64,000 nucleotides of DNA from the NCBI RefSeq assembly GCF_040530035.1, contig NZ_JBEWCD010000003.1, positions 434,001 through 498,000 of the forward strand, written 5' to 3'. Positions 18,811 to 29,402 of the stretch are shown here, piece by piece (the first letter of the stretch is position 1; every line of letters starts with the position of its first letter). Both the position numbers and the translations under genes were made by a program. This stretch comes from Roseibium sp. HPY-6 (GTDB lineage: Bacteria; Pseudomonadota; Alphaproteobacteria; Rhizobiales; Stappiaceae). The notes under the pieces are model-generated. The model ran no database searches, was not told where the DNA came from, and was given only the letters and a program-made list of their open reading frames with translations.

Positions 18811-20187
18811 TTAAGACCGCCTGAAACGAGCGGCAAAGAACCCGTCCATCCCGAAAGTTTGAAGATCCGATGCAGCCCTGTGGTTCGGCAGGCACCGCAA
18901 ATACCCCTGCGCTGATACAACCTCGTCAAGTTCTCCGACCTCGCTGGCCTGAACCGGTTCCAGTTCGACAGCTCCGGCATTGCGTTCCAGGAAGGCACTT
19001 GCCTGATGTTCTCCTTCGGCCGCCTCGAGCGAACATGTGCAATAGACAAGCAGACCACCCGGCTTGACCCACGCCAACACCCTGTCGAGCAATTCAAGCT
19101 GGATTTCTGCCAGTTTTTCAATGTCGTAGGGTTTCTTGATCCAGGCGACATCTGGATGTCGGCGGATGGTTCCGGTCGCACTGCAGGGAGCATCCAGCAA
19201 TACGGCGTCGAACGGTTCCTCCGGTTCAAATGCGCGCAGGTCGGACACAACGGTCCGGACCTGAAGTTTGAGCCTCGTCATGTTCTCTTGCAGGCGGGCA
19301 AGGCGGCCCTTCGATATGTCGACGGCCGTCACCTCGGCGCCGGCAGCTGCCAGCTGTGCGGTCTTGCCGCCGGGAGCAGCGCAAAGATCAGCCACCTTCA
19401 AGCCGTGAACGTCTCCCAGAAGCCGCGCCGGCAAGGCAGCTGCTGCGTCCTGAACCCACCACATCCCGTCATCAAATCCGGCAAGAGTGTCGACAGCTCC
19501 CTTGTTCTGTAACCTGACGCTGCCTGCACCAACAACCTTGCCTCCGAGCGTTTTTGCCCAGCCTTCCGGGTCCGACTTGACTGTCAGATCAAGCGCCGCT
19601 TCGCTCTGATGCGCGCGCGAAATGGCACGGACTGTGTCTTCGCCATAGGCGGTGTGCCAGCTCTCCCAAAGCCACTCGGGCGTATTCAACCTCTCCGCAT
19701 CAAGGTCCGAAACGAGATCTTCCCGCTCCCTGCCAAGCCGGCGAAGAACGCCGTTCACAAGCCCTTTGTATGGTCTGGCCCTGCGGTCCAGACCCGCGTG
19801 ATCGACTGCGAGTGACACCGCGGCCCGATCCGGTATCTCCAGGAACAGCATCTGCGCGATGGCGATGTGCAGTATGTCCAGGACCCTTCCGGTCTTTTCG
19901 GGGATCGGCCGGTCGAGCAGCCGGTCCACGATTTCCGAAATTTCACCGCGATGTCTCAACGATGCTCCGATAATCGCGCGAACAAGTGCCCGGTCGTTGC
20001 CGGCAAGTGACCTGAATCCCGAATGTCCGGAGGAAATGTCGGTTTCACCGTCGAGCGGTCTCTTCTTGTGAACGACATTTCCCAGGATATCAGCCGCAAC
20101 CTTGCGCGCGGCAAACCCGGGTTTTTCCGTGCGTTCAGTCTCATTTTTGCCGGGCGATCCGGATGTCTTGTGTGCGCGACTTCTCAA
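18811..20187 (-). CDS. rsmB: 16S rRNA (cytosine-5) methyltransferase, RsmB/NOL1/Nop2 family
   Basis: SAM-dependent RNA m5C methyltransferase. An N-terminal NusB-like RNA-binding domain (KPGFAARKVAADIL to about residue 150) is followed by a Rossmann methyltransferase domain with ADLCAAPGGKTAQLA. Both catalytic cysteines are visible, in DAPCSATGT and VYCTCS. The frame is open back to 20337, but a terminator-like hairpin for htpX lies in that stretch. The TTG at 20187 has AGGAA at good spacing, so I place the start there (about 458 residues, close to family length). The exact start is uncertain; the identity is not. Confidence 0.93.
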   Translation of the reverse strand: MRSRAHKTSGSPGKNETERTEKPGFAARKVAADILGNVVHKKRPLDGETDISSGHSGFRSLAGNDRALVRAIIGASLRHRGEISEIVDRLLDRPIPEKTGRVLDILHIAIAQMLFLEIPDRAAVSLAVDHAGLDRRARPYKGLVNGVLRRLGREREDLVSDLDAERLNTPEWLWESWHTAYGEDTVRAISRAHQSEAALDLTVKSDPEGWAKTLGGKVVGAGSVRLQNKGAVDTLAGFDDGMWWVQDAAAALPARLLGDVHGLKVADLCAAPGGKTAQLAAAGAEVTAVDISKGRLARLQENMTRLKLQVRTVVSDLRAFEPEEPFDAVLLDAPCSATGTIRRHPDVAWIKKPYDIEKLAEIQLELLDRVLAWVKPGGLLVYCTCSLEAAEGEHQASAFLERNAGAVELEPVQASEVGELDEVVSAQGYLRCLPNHRAASDLQTFGMDGFFAARFRRS

Positions 20188-20230
20188 AGAATGTTCCTGT
20201 TTGGCGCTGCGTTTCGGCAACGAAAACCAA

Positions 20231-20261
20231 GCGCCGCAGACCGGACACCCGGCTGCGGCGC
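20231..20261 (-). terminator. terminator-like hairpin after htpX
   Basis: GCGCCGCAG pairs with CTGCGGCGC, and inside it CCGG pairs with CCGG around ACAC with one bulged base. On the minus strand it is followed by TTGGTTTTCGTT. It lies 67 bases past the htpX stop and upstream of the chosen rsmB start. Confidence 0.7.
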
Positions 20262-20327
20262 AATCGCATTGTTTTAAGACCAACCGCCCACGCGGAAAAG
20301 CAGTTTCTTCCAGCGCAAGAACGTCTG

Positions 20328-21290
20328 TCAGCCCCAAGGACCCTTAGGCGCATCCTGTCTGGTAGATGCGGGCCGCGAGCCCATTCCCGCCCAAGGACCG
20401 GATTGCGGCGCTGAACCGGTATCGCCAAATGATGCCGATCCGCCGGTTCCAAGACCGCCGCTGGAGAGCTTTCGCAGTTCGTTGATCCTGTTCTGCGTGT
20501 TCGGGTGGGTCGAGAAAAGATTGTCCATGCGCTCTCCGGACAGCGGGTTCATGATGAACATGTGTGCTGTCGCCGGATTCGCCTCCGCATCCGGATTATG
20601 AATGCGCTCGACACCACCGGCGATCTTGCCAAGGGCAGACGCCAGCCACATTGGCTCGCCGCAGATCTGTGCACCCATCCTGTCCGCGGCGTATTCACGG
20701 GTTCTGGAAATCGCCATCTGAACGACCATCGCCGCCATCGGCGCCACGATCATCATCAGCAGCATCCCGACGATACCAAGCGGATTGTTCCGGTTCCCGC
20801 CAAAAAAGAACGCAAAATTGGCCAGCATCGAAATGGCACCTGCGATTGTCGCCGTTATGGTCATGATCAGAGTGTCGTGGTTCTTTACATGCGCCAGTTC
20901 ATGCGCCATCACGCCGGCAACCTCTTCGGGTGTCAGCATGTTCAACAGGCCGGTCGTGGCAGCAACGGCAGCGTTTTCGGGGTTTCTCCCGGTGGCGAAA
21001 GCATTCGGCTGCGGATTGTTGATGATATAAACCTTGGGCATCGGCAAGTCTGCATTTCGAGCCAGCCGCTGCACCATACGGTAAAAGTCCGGCATGGATC
21101 GCTCATCAACTTCCTGAGCATGGTGCATACGCAGGACCATCTTGTCCGCGTTCCAATAGCTGAACACATTCATTGCAGCTGCGATGGCCAGGGCAATCAG
21201 CATGCCCGCCTGTCCGCCGATCATGAAGCCGATTCCCATAAAGAGGGCGGTCATTGCCGCCAGCAGCATTGCCGTACGAATGTAGTTCAT
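20328..21290 (-). CDS. htpX: membrane zinc metalloprotease HtpX
   Basis: Inner-membrane M48 protease of membrane-protein quality control. Two N-terminal membrane helices (about residues 5-40) are followed by the zinc site HELAH and the downstream EYAAD glutamate, then two more hydrophobic segments (about 150-200). [13 protein letters not shown] text ([17 protein letters not shown]) is diagnostic. 320 residues with a Gly/Ser-rich tail, normal for alphaproteobacteria. ATG start. Divergent from the GT87-like gene across 354 bases. Confidence 0.96.
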   Translation of the reverse strand: MNYIRTAMLLAAMTALFMGIGFMIGGQAGMLIALAIAAAMNVFSYWNADKMVLRMHHAQEVDERSMPDFYRMVQRLARNADLPMPKVYIINNPQPNAFATGRNPENAAVAATTGLLNMLTPEEVAGVMAHELAHVKNHDTLIMTITATIAGAISMLANFAFFFGGNRNNPLGIVGMLLMMIVAPMAAMVVQMAISRTREYAADRMGAQICGEPMWLASALGKIAGGVERIHNPDAEANPATAHMFIMNPLSGERMDNLFSTHPNTQNRINELRKLSSGGLGTGGSASFGDTGSAPQSGPWAGMGSRPASTRQDAPKGPWG

Positions 21291-21644
21291 TTGTGCCTGT
21301 GTCCGTTTCCTGTCCTTTTGTCACCGGAGCGCAGTGGCGCCGATCAGGTCAAAATCCTGACTGAAGATGGGTATTGAAGCCAGACTTGGCAAGTTGCGGA
21401 CCAGTCACCTTGCCAAGACGTAACTCACATGGACGCAGTGGTGCAGACGCTGATTTCATGATCCCAGACGCCAGTTGATCGCGCCTGTTAAGAGTGGACA
21501 CCAGGTCTTGGGTCGAAGTCAGGCATTTTTTGATCAACTTTCAATTGCACAACCTGTAGTTTAACTTATTTTTCAGATTTCTGCGCAACTTAAGGTTATT
21601 GCGCCGTATGTATTCTCCCGATTTTTCACAAAGGAATTTTTGCC
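21291..21644. other. intergenic region between htpX and GT87-like gene
   Basis: A 354-base divergent spacer. No gene or strong hairpin is seen. The AT-rich half nearer the rightward gene (about 21520-21600) is a reasonable place for its promoter, but no convincing -35/-10 pair can be named. Confidence 0.5.
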
Positions 21645-22895
21645 GTGTCTTCTGCTCGCAGCCTGTTGCCGTTCTGGAACTCAAAGACCGTCAGGAACAC
21701 ACTTGGCGGGCCCGCGTTTTTGTGGCTGATGATTATTTCGGCACTTGGCACTCTGCAAGGCTTGTGGACTGTCAGGTCCGCCGTTTTCGAGTTTCCGCAA
21801 ACCCTGAAAGATGCACGCGTCGAGGACCTCTCCGCGTTCCACCGGGCCTCTGAGATGGCCAATTCAGGATCGGCGGCGAACGTCTACGACCCGGCGTTGT
21901 TCCGGGAGGGTTTATCAGACCGGCTCTCTGACCTGATTTTCCTGAATCCACCACACGCGCTTCCGCTCTTTCATGTCTTTTCCTGGACAGATTTCGCGAC
22001 GCTGAAAATCATCATATTGGGAATGACTCTGATAGCGCTCTTCGCGATTCCACGGCTTGCTGGGTTTAATCTGGCCGTGTCGGCGTTGTTTGCCGCCTCC
22101 GTTGGCACGGTTCAGATCCTTCTACGACTCAATCTTTCTATCTTCATAATAACATTGATTGTTTTTGCTCTTGTTCACGCAAAACAACGACCCATTCTGG
22201 CCGGCCTTTCGCTTGCGGTCGCAACAATAAAACCGCAATACGGTCTTCTTGTTCCCTTCTTTCTGATCGGCATAGGCGCTTGGCGTTGCATCGGCTGGGC
22301 AACGCTTGGTACATTGCTGCTGGCGGGTCTCTCATTTGTCCTCTATGGACCGGGCGTCTTTGTCAGCTACACGTCGTCTTTTACAACTCCACTTTATCAG
22401 GCCTACGCACTGACTGCTCTGGAGTGGGATACGTCGTTGCGCTCGTTCCTGGGCCGAATGAATGTCGACATGGGTTTGAGAGCAGCGCTCGTTTTCACAG
22501 CGATCATTTTGGGTGCGATCTGCGCGCTCCGCCTTCCTGCCGGCCTGCCCTGTGAATTGCGCATTGGCCTCGTCCTGCTGCTCAGCGCCGTCGTTGCACC
22601 ATCCTTCCTCTACTACAGCTGGCCATTATTCGCAGCAGGCGTCTTATTCGTTGCCAGAGCCCTGCCCGACTGGCCAATGGAACTGCAGTTTTTGACATGT
22701 CTGACCTGGATGCAACCTTTTGTCTATCTGCTGCTTCTTTCGATTTGGCCTTCAACCCTGGGGACCCACGCGACCTCGGTATTTTTGCTGGTGACCGCAG
22801 TACCTGCCGGTTTCTATCTGCTGATCAGATACCGGCAGCCACGAAAAGCGCTCGCGTCGCTCAGCACCCCCGAAACGGTACGGAGCGGCGCGTGA
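21645..22895 (+). CDS. GT87 / DUF2029-like polytopic membrane protein
   Basis: A 416-residue protein with about ten hydrophobic segments. A large first extracytoplasmic loop contains YDPALF and LNPPHALPLFHVFS, and a loop near residue 185 contains LAGLSLAVATIKPQYGLL. This layout and the ATIKPQ text match the DUF2029/glycosyltransferase-87 family, whose characterised members are polyprenol-phosphate-mannose mannosyltransferases of actinobacteria. Here it probably transfers a sugar from a polyprenyl carrier on the periplasmic face; acceptor unknown. The GTG start has AAAGGAA upstream. It stands alone. Confidence 0.8.
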   Translation: MSSARSLLPFWNSKTVRNTLGGPAFLWLMIISALGTLQGLWTVRSAVFEFPQTLKDARVEDLSAFHRASEMANSGSAANVYDPALFREGLSDRLSDLIFLNPPHALPLFHVFSWTDFATLKIIILGMTLIALFAIPRLAGFNLAVSALFAASVGTVQILLRLNLSIFIITLIVFALVHAKQRPILAGLSLAVATIKPQYGLLVPFFLIGIGAWRCIGWATLGTLLLAGLSFVLYGPGVFVSYTSSFTTPLYQAYALTALEWDTSLRSFLGRMNVDMGLRAALVFTAIILGAICALRLPAGLPCELRIGLVLLLSAVVAPSFLYYSWPLFAAGVLFVARALPDWPMELQFLTCLTWMQPFVYLLLLSIWPSTLGTHATSVFLLVTAVPAGFYLLIRYRQPRKALASLSTPETVRSGA

Positions 22896-23028
22896 TCGAA
22901 TCGATCGACGCGCGCGGTCATCGGCCCTATCGGGCAAAACAGGTGGCGAAGCACGCGCACTGCCAAAATATCCCGTCTTGCCCTATATGGAATAGGCAGA
23001 GTATGGACATGAAACTTCTAATCAGCCC

Positions 23029-23301
23029 ATGGCAGACATGACGCACGACCAGAAAGATCCGGCTACGAGCTACAGCCAGAGTGAAGCTCCTTCGCTGAAG
23101 ACCGAAGTCGCGATGGAGCCGAAGAAACGTTTCGAGGACCTGCCACCCGCTGCCCAGCGCGCACTTCTCGAGGCCGAGGAGCGTCGGAAACAGATCGACG
23201 CGAAACAGGATGCCATGCCGGACGAGGTCAACGGTCGCGGCGGACTTGAGCCAACCCGATATGATGACTGGGAAATCAAGGGCCTGACGGTTGATTTTTG
23301 A
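23029..23301 (+). CDS. DUF1674 / SDHAF4-like succinate dehydrogenase assembly factor
   Basis: A 90-residue protein whose C-terminus (NGRGGLEPTRYDDWEIKG, ending in DF) is the signature of the DUF1674 family, homologous to eukaryotic SDHAF4, which helps assemble flavinylated SdhA. The N-terminal half is charged and probably disordered. In alphaproteobacteria the gene is usually near htpX and rsmB, as here. Two in-frame ATGs lie close together (23029 and 23038); the first is given. Start uncertain, family sure. Confidence 0.85.
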   Translation: MADMTHDQKDPATSYSQSEAPSLKTEVAMEPKKRFEDLPPAAQRALLEAEERRKQIDAKQDAMPDEVNGRGGLEPTRYDDWEIKGLTVDF

Positions 23302-23319
23302 AGGACGTGGCGATCGCAC

Positions 23320-23838
23320 ATGCGCACGCAACTCCATCAAGTTCTGAGCGAATGGGACGGCAAGGATACCGCGCCACTGGAACGCTCCTATGCAAGCTTT
23401 CAGGCGGAAACGGACCTTGTCGGGTATCTTGTTGATCTCGGCGAGGATGAACGGTGTCAGCGCGGAGCAACGTGGCTCTTGAAGCATCACCTGGAAAAAT
23501 CCGGAAGCGGGCTTCCGGAACAGTTAGCAGCGAAGCACGCAGCCTTCGCACCGAAACTAACCGACTGGGAAGCCCGACTGCATTTTCTTCAGTATTTCGA
23601 GCATTTGCAGATCCCGGAACATCTGGAAGACCCGCTCAGGCAGATGATCGACAACGGACTGACATCTGAAAACAAGTTCTTGCGCGCCTGGTCTCACTAT
23701 GCGCTCGCCGTGTTAGCTCAGCGGTTTCCGGCGCATGAATCCAAGGCGCTGAAAATTCTCAGAACTGCAGGCGAACGCGAGACCGCTGGCTCGGTAAAGG
23801 TGCGTATTCGAAAAGCGCTGGAGAAACTTGAGGCTTAA
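23320..23838 (+). CDS. hypothetical protein, helical repeat-like
   Basis: 172 residues, not recognised. The sequence is helix-rich with Leu/Ala spacing and a middle part (RAWSHYALAVLAQRF) resembling HEAT or TPR-like pairs of helices; the C-terminus is basic (KVRIRKALEKLEA). No signal peptide or membrane segment. It begins 18 bases after the SDHAF4-like gene on the same strand, so the two are probably cotranscribed. A DNA-alkylation-repair-type or scaffold role would be speculation. Confidence 0.7.
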   Translation: MRTQLHQVLSEWDGKDTAPLERSYASFQAETDLVGYLVDLGEDERCQRGATWLLKHHLEKSGSGLPEQLAAKHAAFAPKLTDWEARLHFLQYFEHLQIPEHLEDPLRQMIDNGLTSENKFLRAWSHYALAVLAQRFPAHESKALKILRTAGERETAGSVKVRIRKALEKLEA

Positions 23839-23839
23839 A

Positions 23840-24499
23840 TCAGGTACCAGCCAGTCCTCGAACCTCATCCGCAATGGCTTTCGCCAGATCCGCCTGTGGC
23901 GCTGCCTCGAAATGTATGGCATCGACCGGGCTCGCGGTAATGTGCTTTCCGGCATCCAGAAAAGCCGTGCCGTACTGGTCCGCCAGACGTGCGTAGACGT
24001 CTGCAAGACGACGCGATTGCGCACCGCCGTGAGCGTTGGAATAAAGGCCTTCATATTCGAGGCCGGTAAAGTCGCCGAGCGGCGGCGGCGCCATTAGAAG
24101 AACCTTCGGTGCACGGCCTTCCACATCGTCCGTGGACTGGGTTGCCGCAAACAGGATCCTGCCCATTGCCAGCCCGATCGCGTCGGCGCTCATGTTGAAC
24201 CGGTCCTGCAGATCGTTCGAACCAAGCATTATGATCAGGACATCGATCGGCATATGCGTCTTGCGCACTGTGGCTAGGTGCGCCAATCCGTCTTTGTCAC
24301 CCCGCGTCGGGTCTTCAAAGACGGTGGTGCGGCCGTTGACACCTTCTTCAATGACGTGAAAGGACGGCCCGAGTTCGCGCTGCAGTCTGCGGGTCCAGCG
24401 AACTTCATGACCGTATCTGGATTTGTCCAGGGGGTTGAACCCCCAGGTAAGGGAATCTCCGAAACAGACGACGGATACCGGATCCATGTGTGCGGTCAT
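23840..24499 (-). CDS. SGNH/GDSL-type esterase
   Basis: About 219 residues of the SGNH hydrolase fold. Block I is FGDSLTWG with the nucleophile Ser near residue 16, block II is GVNGRTT, block III is LGSNDL and block V is DAIHF with the catalytic Asp and His. All four catalytic positions are intact. The ATG at 24499 follows AAGGG; a longer frame to 24565 lacks a good site. No signal peptide, so probably cytosolic, similar to aryl- or acetyl-esterases of the family. Convergent with the hypothetical gene, one base apart. Confidence 0.88.
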   Translation of the reverse strand: MTAHMDPVSVVCFGDSLTWGFNPLDKSRYGHEVRWTRRLQRELGPSFHVIEEGVNGRTTVFEDPTRGDKDGLAHLATVRKTHMPIDVLIIMLGSNDLQDRFNMSADAIGLAMGRILFAATQSTDDVEGRAPKVLLMAPPPLGDFTGLEYEGLYSNAHGGAQSRRLADVYARLADQYGTAFLDAGKHITASPVDAIHFEAAPQADLAKAIADEVRGLAGT

Positions 24500-24669
24500 G
24501 AAAAACCCTTTTGACCAATAAGCATTCTTGAAAAAGACCATAAAAAAGAAGCACGGCGCAGGCAATTGCGTTGATTGAGGCTCCAGTTCTCATCCTTGGT
24601 TAATCAGAGATTTACCAAGAGGGCGATAGGGTCGGGTCAATGTAATGCGTAACGACCGCCGGATTTTGC

Positions 24670-25893
24670 ATGACTGCCAGCCTTCAAGCCTATAAGCGCG
24701 GCGCTGTTTTGCCGAGCTCCAATCCCTTTCAGCGTCTTGCCGAGCTTCTGGACGGCGAAACGCCGGGTCTTGACCCGATTATCATGACAATCGGTGAACC
24801 CCAGCACGCAATCCCCGAGTTTACGGCCGGTGTTCTTGCTGAAAACATTGGCGATTTCCGCCGCTACCCGCCCATCAAGGGATCCCAGGACTTCCGCAAT
24901 GCGGTGGCGGGCTGGCTCGATCGCAGATACTCGCTTGACGGCATGATCGACCCGGAAGACGGCGTGCTGCCGTTGAACGGCTCGCGCGAGGGATTGTCTT
25001 TCGGTGCGATTGCAGCGCGCGATCAGCTCGACAAAGGGTTGGATCATCCCGTCGTCATCCTGCCGAACCCGTTTTACCAGACATATGCAGCTGCAGCTCA
25101 CGTGGCAGACGCCCAAGCCGTGCTGCTGGATGCGGTGCCAGGGAACAATTTCCTGCCTGACCTCGACAGTCTGGATTCAGGTCTTTTGGATGAAACGGTC
25201 GCGTTTTACGTCGCTTCGCCAACGAATCCGGAGGGTTATCCGGCGAGTGTTGACTATTGGCAGAGACTGATCCGACTTGCACGCAAACATCGCTTCTTTA
25301 TCTTTGCCGACGAATGCTATTCGGAAATTTACCGCAGTGCGCCACCTCCCGGCATTCTGGAAGCCGCGAAGGCGATGGGAACCGGCTTTGACAACATCAT
25401 CGTGCTGAATTCCCTGTCGAAACGCTCCAATCTGGCCGGTTTGAGATGCGGATTTGCCGCCGGTGATCCTGCATTCCTTAGCAAATGGGCAAAGTTCCGC
25501 GGCCTCGCCGCACCTCAGGTCTCGCTTCCGGCGCAAGCAGTCGCGGTGCGCGCCTATCAGGACGAAGCGCACGTTATTGAGAACCGGCGCCTCTACAACG
25601 AAAAGTTCGAGGTTGCTGAACGGCTTCTTGCGCCCCAGATGGGTCCGGTTACGCCCGAGGGCGGGTTTTTTCTCTGGCTTGATGTCGGGAGATGGGCCGA
25701 CGGGGTCACGATCACAAAACGCCTTTGGCACGAGATTGGCGTGAAAGTCGTGCCTGGAGGATTTCTGGCATCCGATCAGTCCGACGGCACCAATCCGGGA
25801 CGCAGCTTCATTCGCGTAGGGCTGACGGCACCGCTGCAGCAGACGGAAGCTGCCCTGGAACGCATGGCAAATTGGCTGGGAGAACAGGCATGA
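24670..25893 (+). CDS. class I/II PLP-dependent aminotransferase (DapC-like)
   Basis: A 407-residue fold-type I aminotransferase. LNGSREGL (cofactor phosphate region), [18 protein letters not shown] and the PLP-lysine motif [15 protein letters not shown] (Lys near residue 250) are all present, as is the C-terminal Arg in FIRVGL. It resembles the succinyldiaminopimelate aminotransferases annotated as DapC, which act in lysine/peptidoglycan precursor synthesis, but specificity cannot be read from sequence. The stop overlaps the ftsK start as ATGA. Confidence 0.88.
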   Translation: MTASLQAYKRGAVLPSSNPFQRLAELLDGETPGLDPIIMTIGEPQHAIPEFTAGVLAENIGDFRRYPPIKGSQDFRNAVAGWLDRRYSLDGMIDPEDGVLPLNGSREGLSFGAIAARDQLDKGLDHPVVILPNPFYQTYAAAAHVADAQAVLLDAVPGNNFLPDLDSLDSGLLDETVAFYVASPTNPEGYPASVDYWQRLIRLARKHRFFIFADECYSEIYRSAPPPGILEAAKAMGTGFDNIIVLNSLSKRSNLAGLRCGFAAGDPAFLSKWAKFRGLAAPQVSLPAQAVAVRAYQDEAHVIENRRLYNEKFEVAERLLAPQMGPVTPEGGFFLWLDVGRWADGVTITKRLWHEIGVKVVPGGFLASDQSDGTNPGRSFIRVGLTAPLQQTEAALERMANWLGEQA

Positions 25894-28664
25894 GACGGGC
25901 AAGCGCAGTGCGCAGCAACGGCCGCAGACCCGCCGTTGATCTGCTGGACACCGAGAGCCCGATCAAACGTTTCCTGCGGCGCAATCTTGTCGGAGCCTGC
26001 GGTCTCGGCATCATTGCGCTTGCGGCGATGCTGGCGGCGGCGCTTGCAACCTGGTCGGTCAACGATCCGAGCTTCAATCATGCGACCGATGGCACCGTGC
26101 GCAATGCACTCGGAGCCCCAGGAGCGATCGTCGCAGACATACTTATGCAGACGATCGGTCTTGCGACCGCTGTTTTTCTGATCCCGCTTGTGCTTTGGGG
26201 ATGGCGCCTTCTTGCGGGGCACGCCCTCGGTATCGGCAAGAAGCGTCTCTTTTTCTGGCTCGTCGGATCCAGCCTTGCCGCCGGTGCCCTGGCCGCTTTA
26301 CCGGTTCCTGACAGCTGGCCGCTGCCGACCGGCCTGGGCGGTTTTTTCGGTGACACCGTTCATCAGATTCCTGCAATCATTACCGCCAACATGACAAGTG
26401 GAGCCGCCACGATCGTCGGTGGACTTGGCCTTGGCGTACCGGCGATTTTCTTCCTGCTGTCCGCTGCCGGATGGCTTGGCGCAAAGGATAGCGTTGAAGG
26501 CGAGCCGGCAGCCGAACGCGGAAAGCCAGCACGCGCCCCCAAGGGACACGGCAGGTCCATTGAGGACGAACTTGGCCTGGAAGACGAAGACAGCGAATCC
26601 AGACTGTCGGCATTCTTCAGTGCATTCATGGGCCAGGCTGAACACTTGCGCCTGCAAAGTGCGGCCCAACTTCGACGCATAACGGGTCTGAAGCGCGCTC
26701 AGACCGCCCCGGACGACGAAGACTACTACTACGACGACGACGGTGATGACGCTGCCGAAGACGCAACCGGCAGGCGCGGTAGCCGTCTCGCGGCGTTCCG
26801 CCGCGCGATTGCAGGCAAACTGATGCCGCAGGACGACGATGGGCTCGATGAATTCTACGATCGGGGCAGCCATTCGGAAGACGAAGATCCGGACGATTTC
26901 TATGCCGACGAACCCCTTGAAGACGAGGGAGAGAGCTTTGAACCCGACGATCTCCTGATCGAAAAGGGTCCGGTTTCGGGTCAACAGGCGATGCCGGTCG
27001 GGATCGCAGCACCGGGTGAGATACCGGCACCGGCCGGACAGCCGGCACCGCAGGCAGGCAGGGTTGTTCCACCCGCACCGCGGCCCAAGCAAAGCAAACG
27101 CGCCATCGAGGAAGCCCAGCCTTCCTTCCTGGGCGCTCCGGAGGAATACGAGTTGCCACCTTTGCGGCTGCTTGCCGAACCAAAGGCTGGCGGCAAGGTG
27201 CCTGGCCTGTCCGCCGACGCGTTGGAACAGAATGCGCGCATCCTGGAAGGTGTTCTTGAAGACTTCGGTGTCCGGGGTGAGATCATCGAAGTGCGCCCGG
27301 GCCCGGTTGTCACGCTTTACGAACTGGAACCTGCGCCCGGGATCAAGTCGTCCCGCGTCATCGGCCTTGCAGATGACATAGCCCGTTCCATGTCAGCGAT
27401 CTCGGCCCGTGTTGCCGTTATACCAGGCAAGAACGCCATCGGCATCGAACTGCCCAATGCGCGGCGTGAAACCGTTTTCCTTCGCGAACTGATCGCAGCA
27501 CAGGATTTCGAAAAATCCAAGGCCAAGCTTCCTCTGGCCCTCGGCAAGACCATTAACGGCGAAAGCGTTGTCGCCGATCTGGCTCGCATGCCGCACCTGC
27601 TCGTTGCCGGCACGACCGGTTCGGGTAAATCGGTTTCGATCAACACCATGATCCTGTCGCTGCTCTACCGGCTGACACCGGAACAGTGCAAGCTGATCAT
27701 GATCGACCCGAAGATGCTCGAACTCTCCATATACGACGGAATTCCACATCTTCTCACGCCCGTCGTGACGGATCCGAAAAAAGCGGTCGTTGCGTTGAAG
27801 TGGACGGTCCGCGAAATGGAGGACCGCTACAAGAAGATGTCCAAGATGGGTGTTCGCAACATCGACGGTTACAACACCCGGATTAAGCAGGCCCTTGAAA
27901 AAGGCGAAAGCTTCACGCGTACCGTCCAGACCGGATTCGACCGCGACACCGGCCAGCCGATCTACGAGGAGGAGGAACTGCCGCTCGAGGCAATGCCATA
28001 CATCGTCGTGATCGTCGACGAGATGGCTGACCTCATGATGGTTGCCGGCAAGGACATCGAGGGTGCCATCCAGCGCCTGGCGCAGATGGCCCGCGCCGCC
28101 GGCATTCATCTGATCATGGCAACGCAGCGTCCGTCCGTGGATGTCATCACGGGTACCATCAAGGCAAACTTCCCGACGCGTATTTCCTTCCAGGTAACGT
28201 CGAAAATCGACAGCCGGACGATCCTCGGCGAAATGGGGGCCGAGCAGCTGCTGGGCATGGGCGACATGCTGTTCATGGCAGGTGGTGGCCGCATTCAGCG
28301 TGTCCATGGCCCGTTTGTTTCTGACGACGAGGTGGAAGACATCGTCAAGCACCTGAAAGTCCAGGGTACACCCCAATATCTTGAAGCCGTCACGGAAGAG
28401 GAAGAAGAAGCCGAAAGCCCTTATGACGCCGGCGGCGGTCTCGCCGGTGGCGGTGAAGGCAATGAACTCTACGACAAGGCAGTTGCTATCGTTCTGCGCG
28501 ACAAGAAGGCATCGACATCTTATGTCCAGCGCCGCCTGTCGATCGGTTACAACCGCGCTGCCTCGCTGATCGAGCGCATGGAGCAGGAAGGGCTCATCAG
28601 CCCGGCCAACCATGCCGGGAAGCGGGAAATTCTCGTGCAAAACGGAGTTGAAGAAGAGTTTTAG
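25890..28664 (+). CDS. ftsK: DNA translocase FtsK
   Basis: A 924-residue septal DNA pump that moves the chromosome terminus and activates XerCD at division. Four N-terminal membrane helices (about 30-190) are followed by an acidic linker ([17 protein letters not shown] and similar) rich in Asp/Glu then Pro/Ala. The alpha/beta RecA-like motor has Walker A GTTGSGKS and Walker [11 protein letters not shown], and [13 protein letters not shown] is present. A C-terminal winged-helix gamma domain ([15 protein letters not shown]) reads KOPS sequences. The start is the ATG at 25890 overlapping the aminotransferase stop; the frame extends further upstream but inside that gene. Confidence 0.97.
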   Translation: MRRASAVRSNGRRPAVDLLDTESPIKRFLRRNLVGACGLGIIALAAMLAAALATWSVNDPSFNHATDGTVRNALGAPGAIVADILMQTIGLATAVFLIPLVLWGWRLLAGHALGIGKKRLFFWLVGSSLAAGALAALPVPDSWPLPTGLGGFFGDTVHQIPAIITANMTSGAATIVGGLGLGVPAIFFLLSAAGWLGAKDSVEGEPAAERGKPARAPKGHGRSIEDELGLEDEDSESRLSAFFSAFMGQAEHLRLQSAAQLRRITGLKRAQTAPDDEDYYYDDDGDDAAEDATGRRGSRLAAFRRAIAGKLMPQDDDGLDEFYDRGSHSEDEDPDDFYADEPLEDEGESFEPDDLLIEKGPVSGQQAMPVGIAAPGEIPAPAGQPAPQAGRVVPPAPRPKQSKRAIEEAQPSFLGAPEEYELPPLRLLAEPKAGGKVPGLSADALEQNARILEGVLEDFGVRGEIIEVRPGPVVTLYELEPAPGIKSSRVIGLADDIARSMSAISARVAVIPGKNAIGIELPNARRETVFLRELIAAQDFEKSKAKLPLALGKTINGESVVADLARMPHLLVAGTTGSGKSVSINTMILSLLYRLTPEQCKLIMIDPKMLELSIYDGIPHLLTPVVTDPKKAVVALKWTVREMEDRYKKMSKMGVRNIDGYNTRIKQALEKGESFTRTVQTGFDRDTGQPIYEEEELPLEAMPYIVVIVDEMADLMMVAGKDIEGAIQRLAQMARAAGIHLIMATQRPSVDVITGTIKANFPTRISFQVTSKIDSRTILGEMGAEQLLGMGDMLFMAGGGRIQRVHGPFVSDDEVEDIVKHLKVQGTPQYLEAVTEEEEEAESPYDAGGGLAGGGEGNELYDKAVAIVLRDKKASTSYVQRRLSIGYNRAASLIERMEQEGLISPANHAGKREILVQNGVEEEF

Positions 28665-28748
28665 GTCCGAATTGCCAAAGCTTTGCCACACACGCTCCAT
28701 AGCTAGGCTATAGTATTTGCGGCAAATAACGATTTAGGACATTGCATC

Positions 28749-29402
28749 ATGCTGAAACGCTTTGCTCTTCGCTTCGCCCGGCACATCGGCGGCCCGCTCA
28801 TCACAGCGGGTCTGGTTCTGGCCATGCTGCTTCCCGCGCAGGCGCTTACGGACCAGGAACAGAAGACCCTTCAGCAATTGAGCACCTATTTCAATTCCGT
28901 GAAAACGATGCACGGCGATTTCATCCAGTTCGGACCGGACGGGAGCCAGTCGGACGGCAAGTTCTATATGGCGCGGCCGGGTAAGGTGCGCTTCTACTAC
29001 AACAAACCGTCGGTGCTTGATATCGTCGCCGATGGCAAGTCGGTCTCCGTGCGCGATCGCAAGCTCAACACTCAGGACATTTGGCCACTCGGACAGACGC
29101 CGCTGCGCTTTCTTTTGTCGGACTCGATTGATCTCGAAAAAGATACCAACGTCACCAACGTCCTTGTCGAGAAGGATCTGATCACCGTCACGATCTTCGA
29201 CAAAACCAAGTTCAACTCCGGAACACTGACACTCATTTTCGACACGGATAACTTTGCCCTGAAGCAGTGGACGGTTACCGATCAGCAAGGCTACGACACA
29301 TCGGTCGCAGTCTATAACGTAGTGTCCAACGCGCCGACCAACCCCGATCTGTTCAAGATTGACTATCTGGCCAATGCCAATCAGCGCAAGGGACGGAATT
29401 GA
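28749..29402 (+). CDS. lolA: outer-membrane lipoprotein carrier protein LolA family
   Basis: A 217-residue periplasmic chaperone-like protein. A signal peptide ends near LLPAQA (about residue 32). The mature part starts with LSTYFNSVKTMHGDFIQ and has the DGKFYMARPGKVRFYY strand of the LolA fold. Normal length for LolA, which carries lipoproteins from LolCDE to the outer membrane. The position directly after ftsK is conserved in many proteobacteria. The stop overlaps the next gene's TTG start. Confidence 0.9.
   Translation: MLKRFALRFARHIGGPLITAGLVLAMLLPAQALTDQEQKTLQQLSTYFNSVKTMHGDFIQFGPDGSQSDGKFYMARPGKVRFYYNKPSVLDIVADGKSVSVRDRKLNTQDIWPLGQTPLRFLLSDSIDLEKDTNVTNVLVEKDLITVTIFDKTKFNSGTLTLIFDTDNFALKQWTVTDQQGYDTSVAVYNVVSNAPTNPDLFKIDYLANANQRKGRN

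Noticed and set aside
25692..25889. 66-codon N-terminal extension of the FtsK frame
   Set aside because: It lies inside the aminotransferase gene. The ATG overlapping its stop is a normal coupled start.
27393..28700. 435-residue frame opposite ftsK
   Set aside because: Shadow frame opposite Walker motifs of FtsK; low-quality text.
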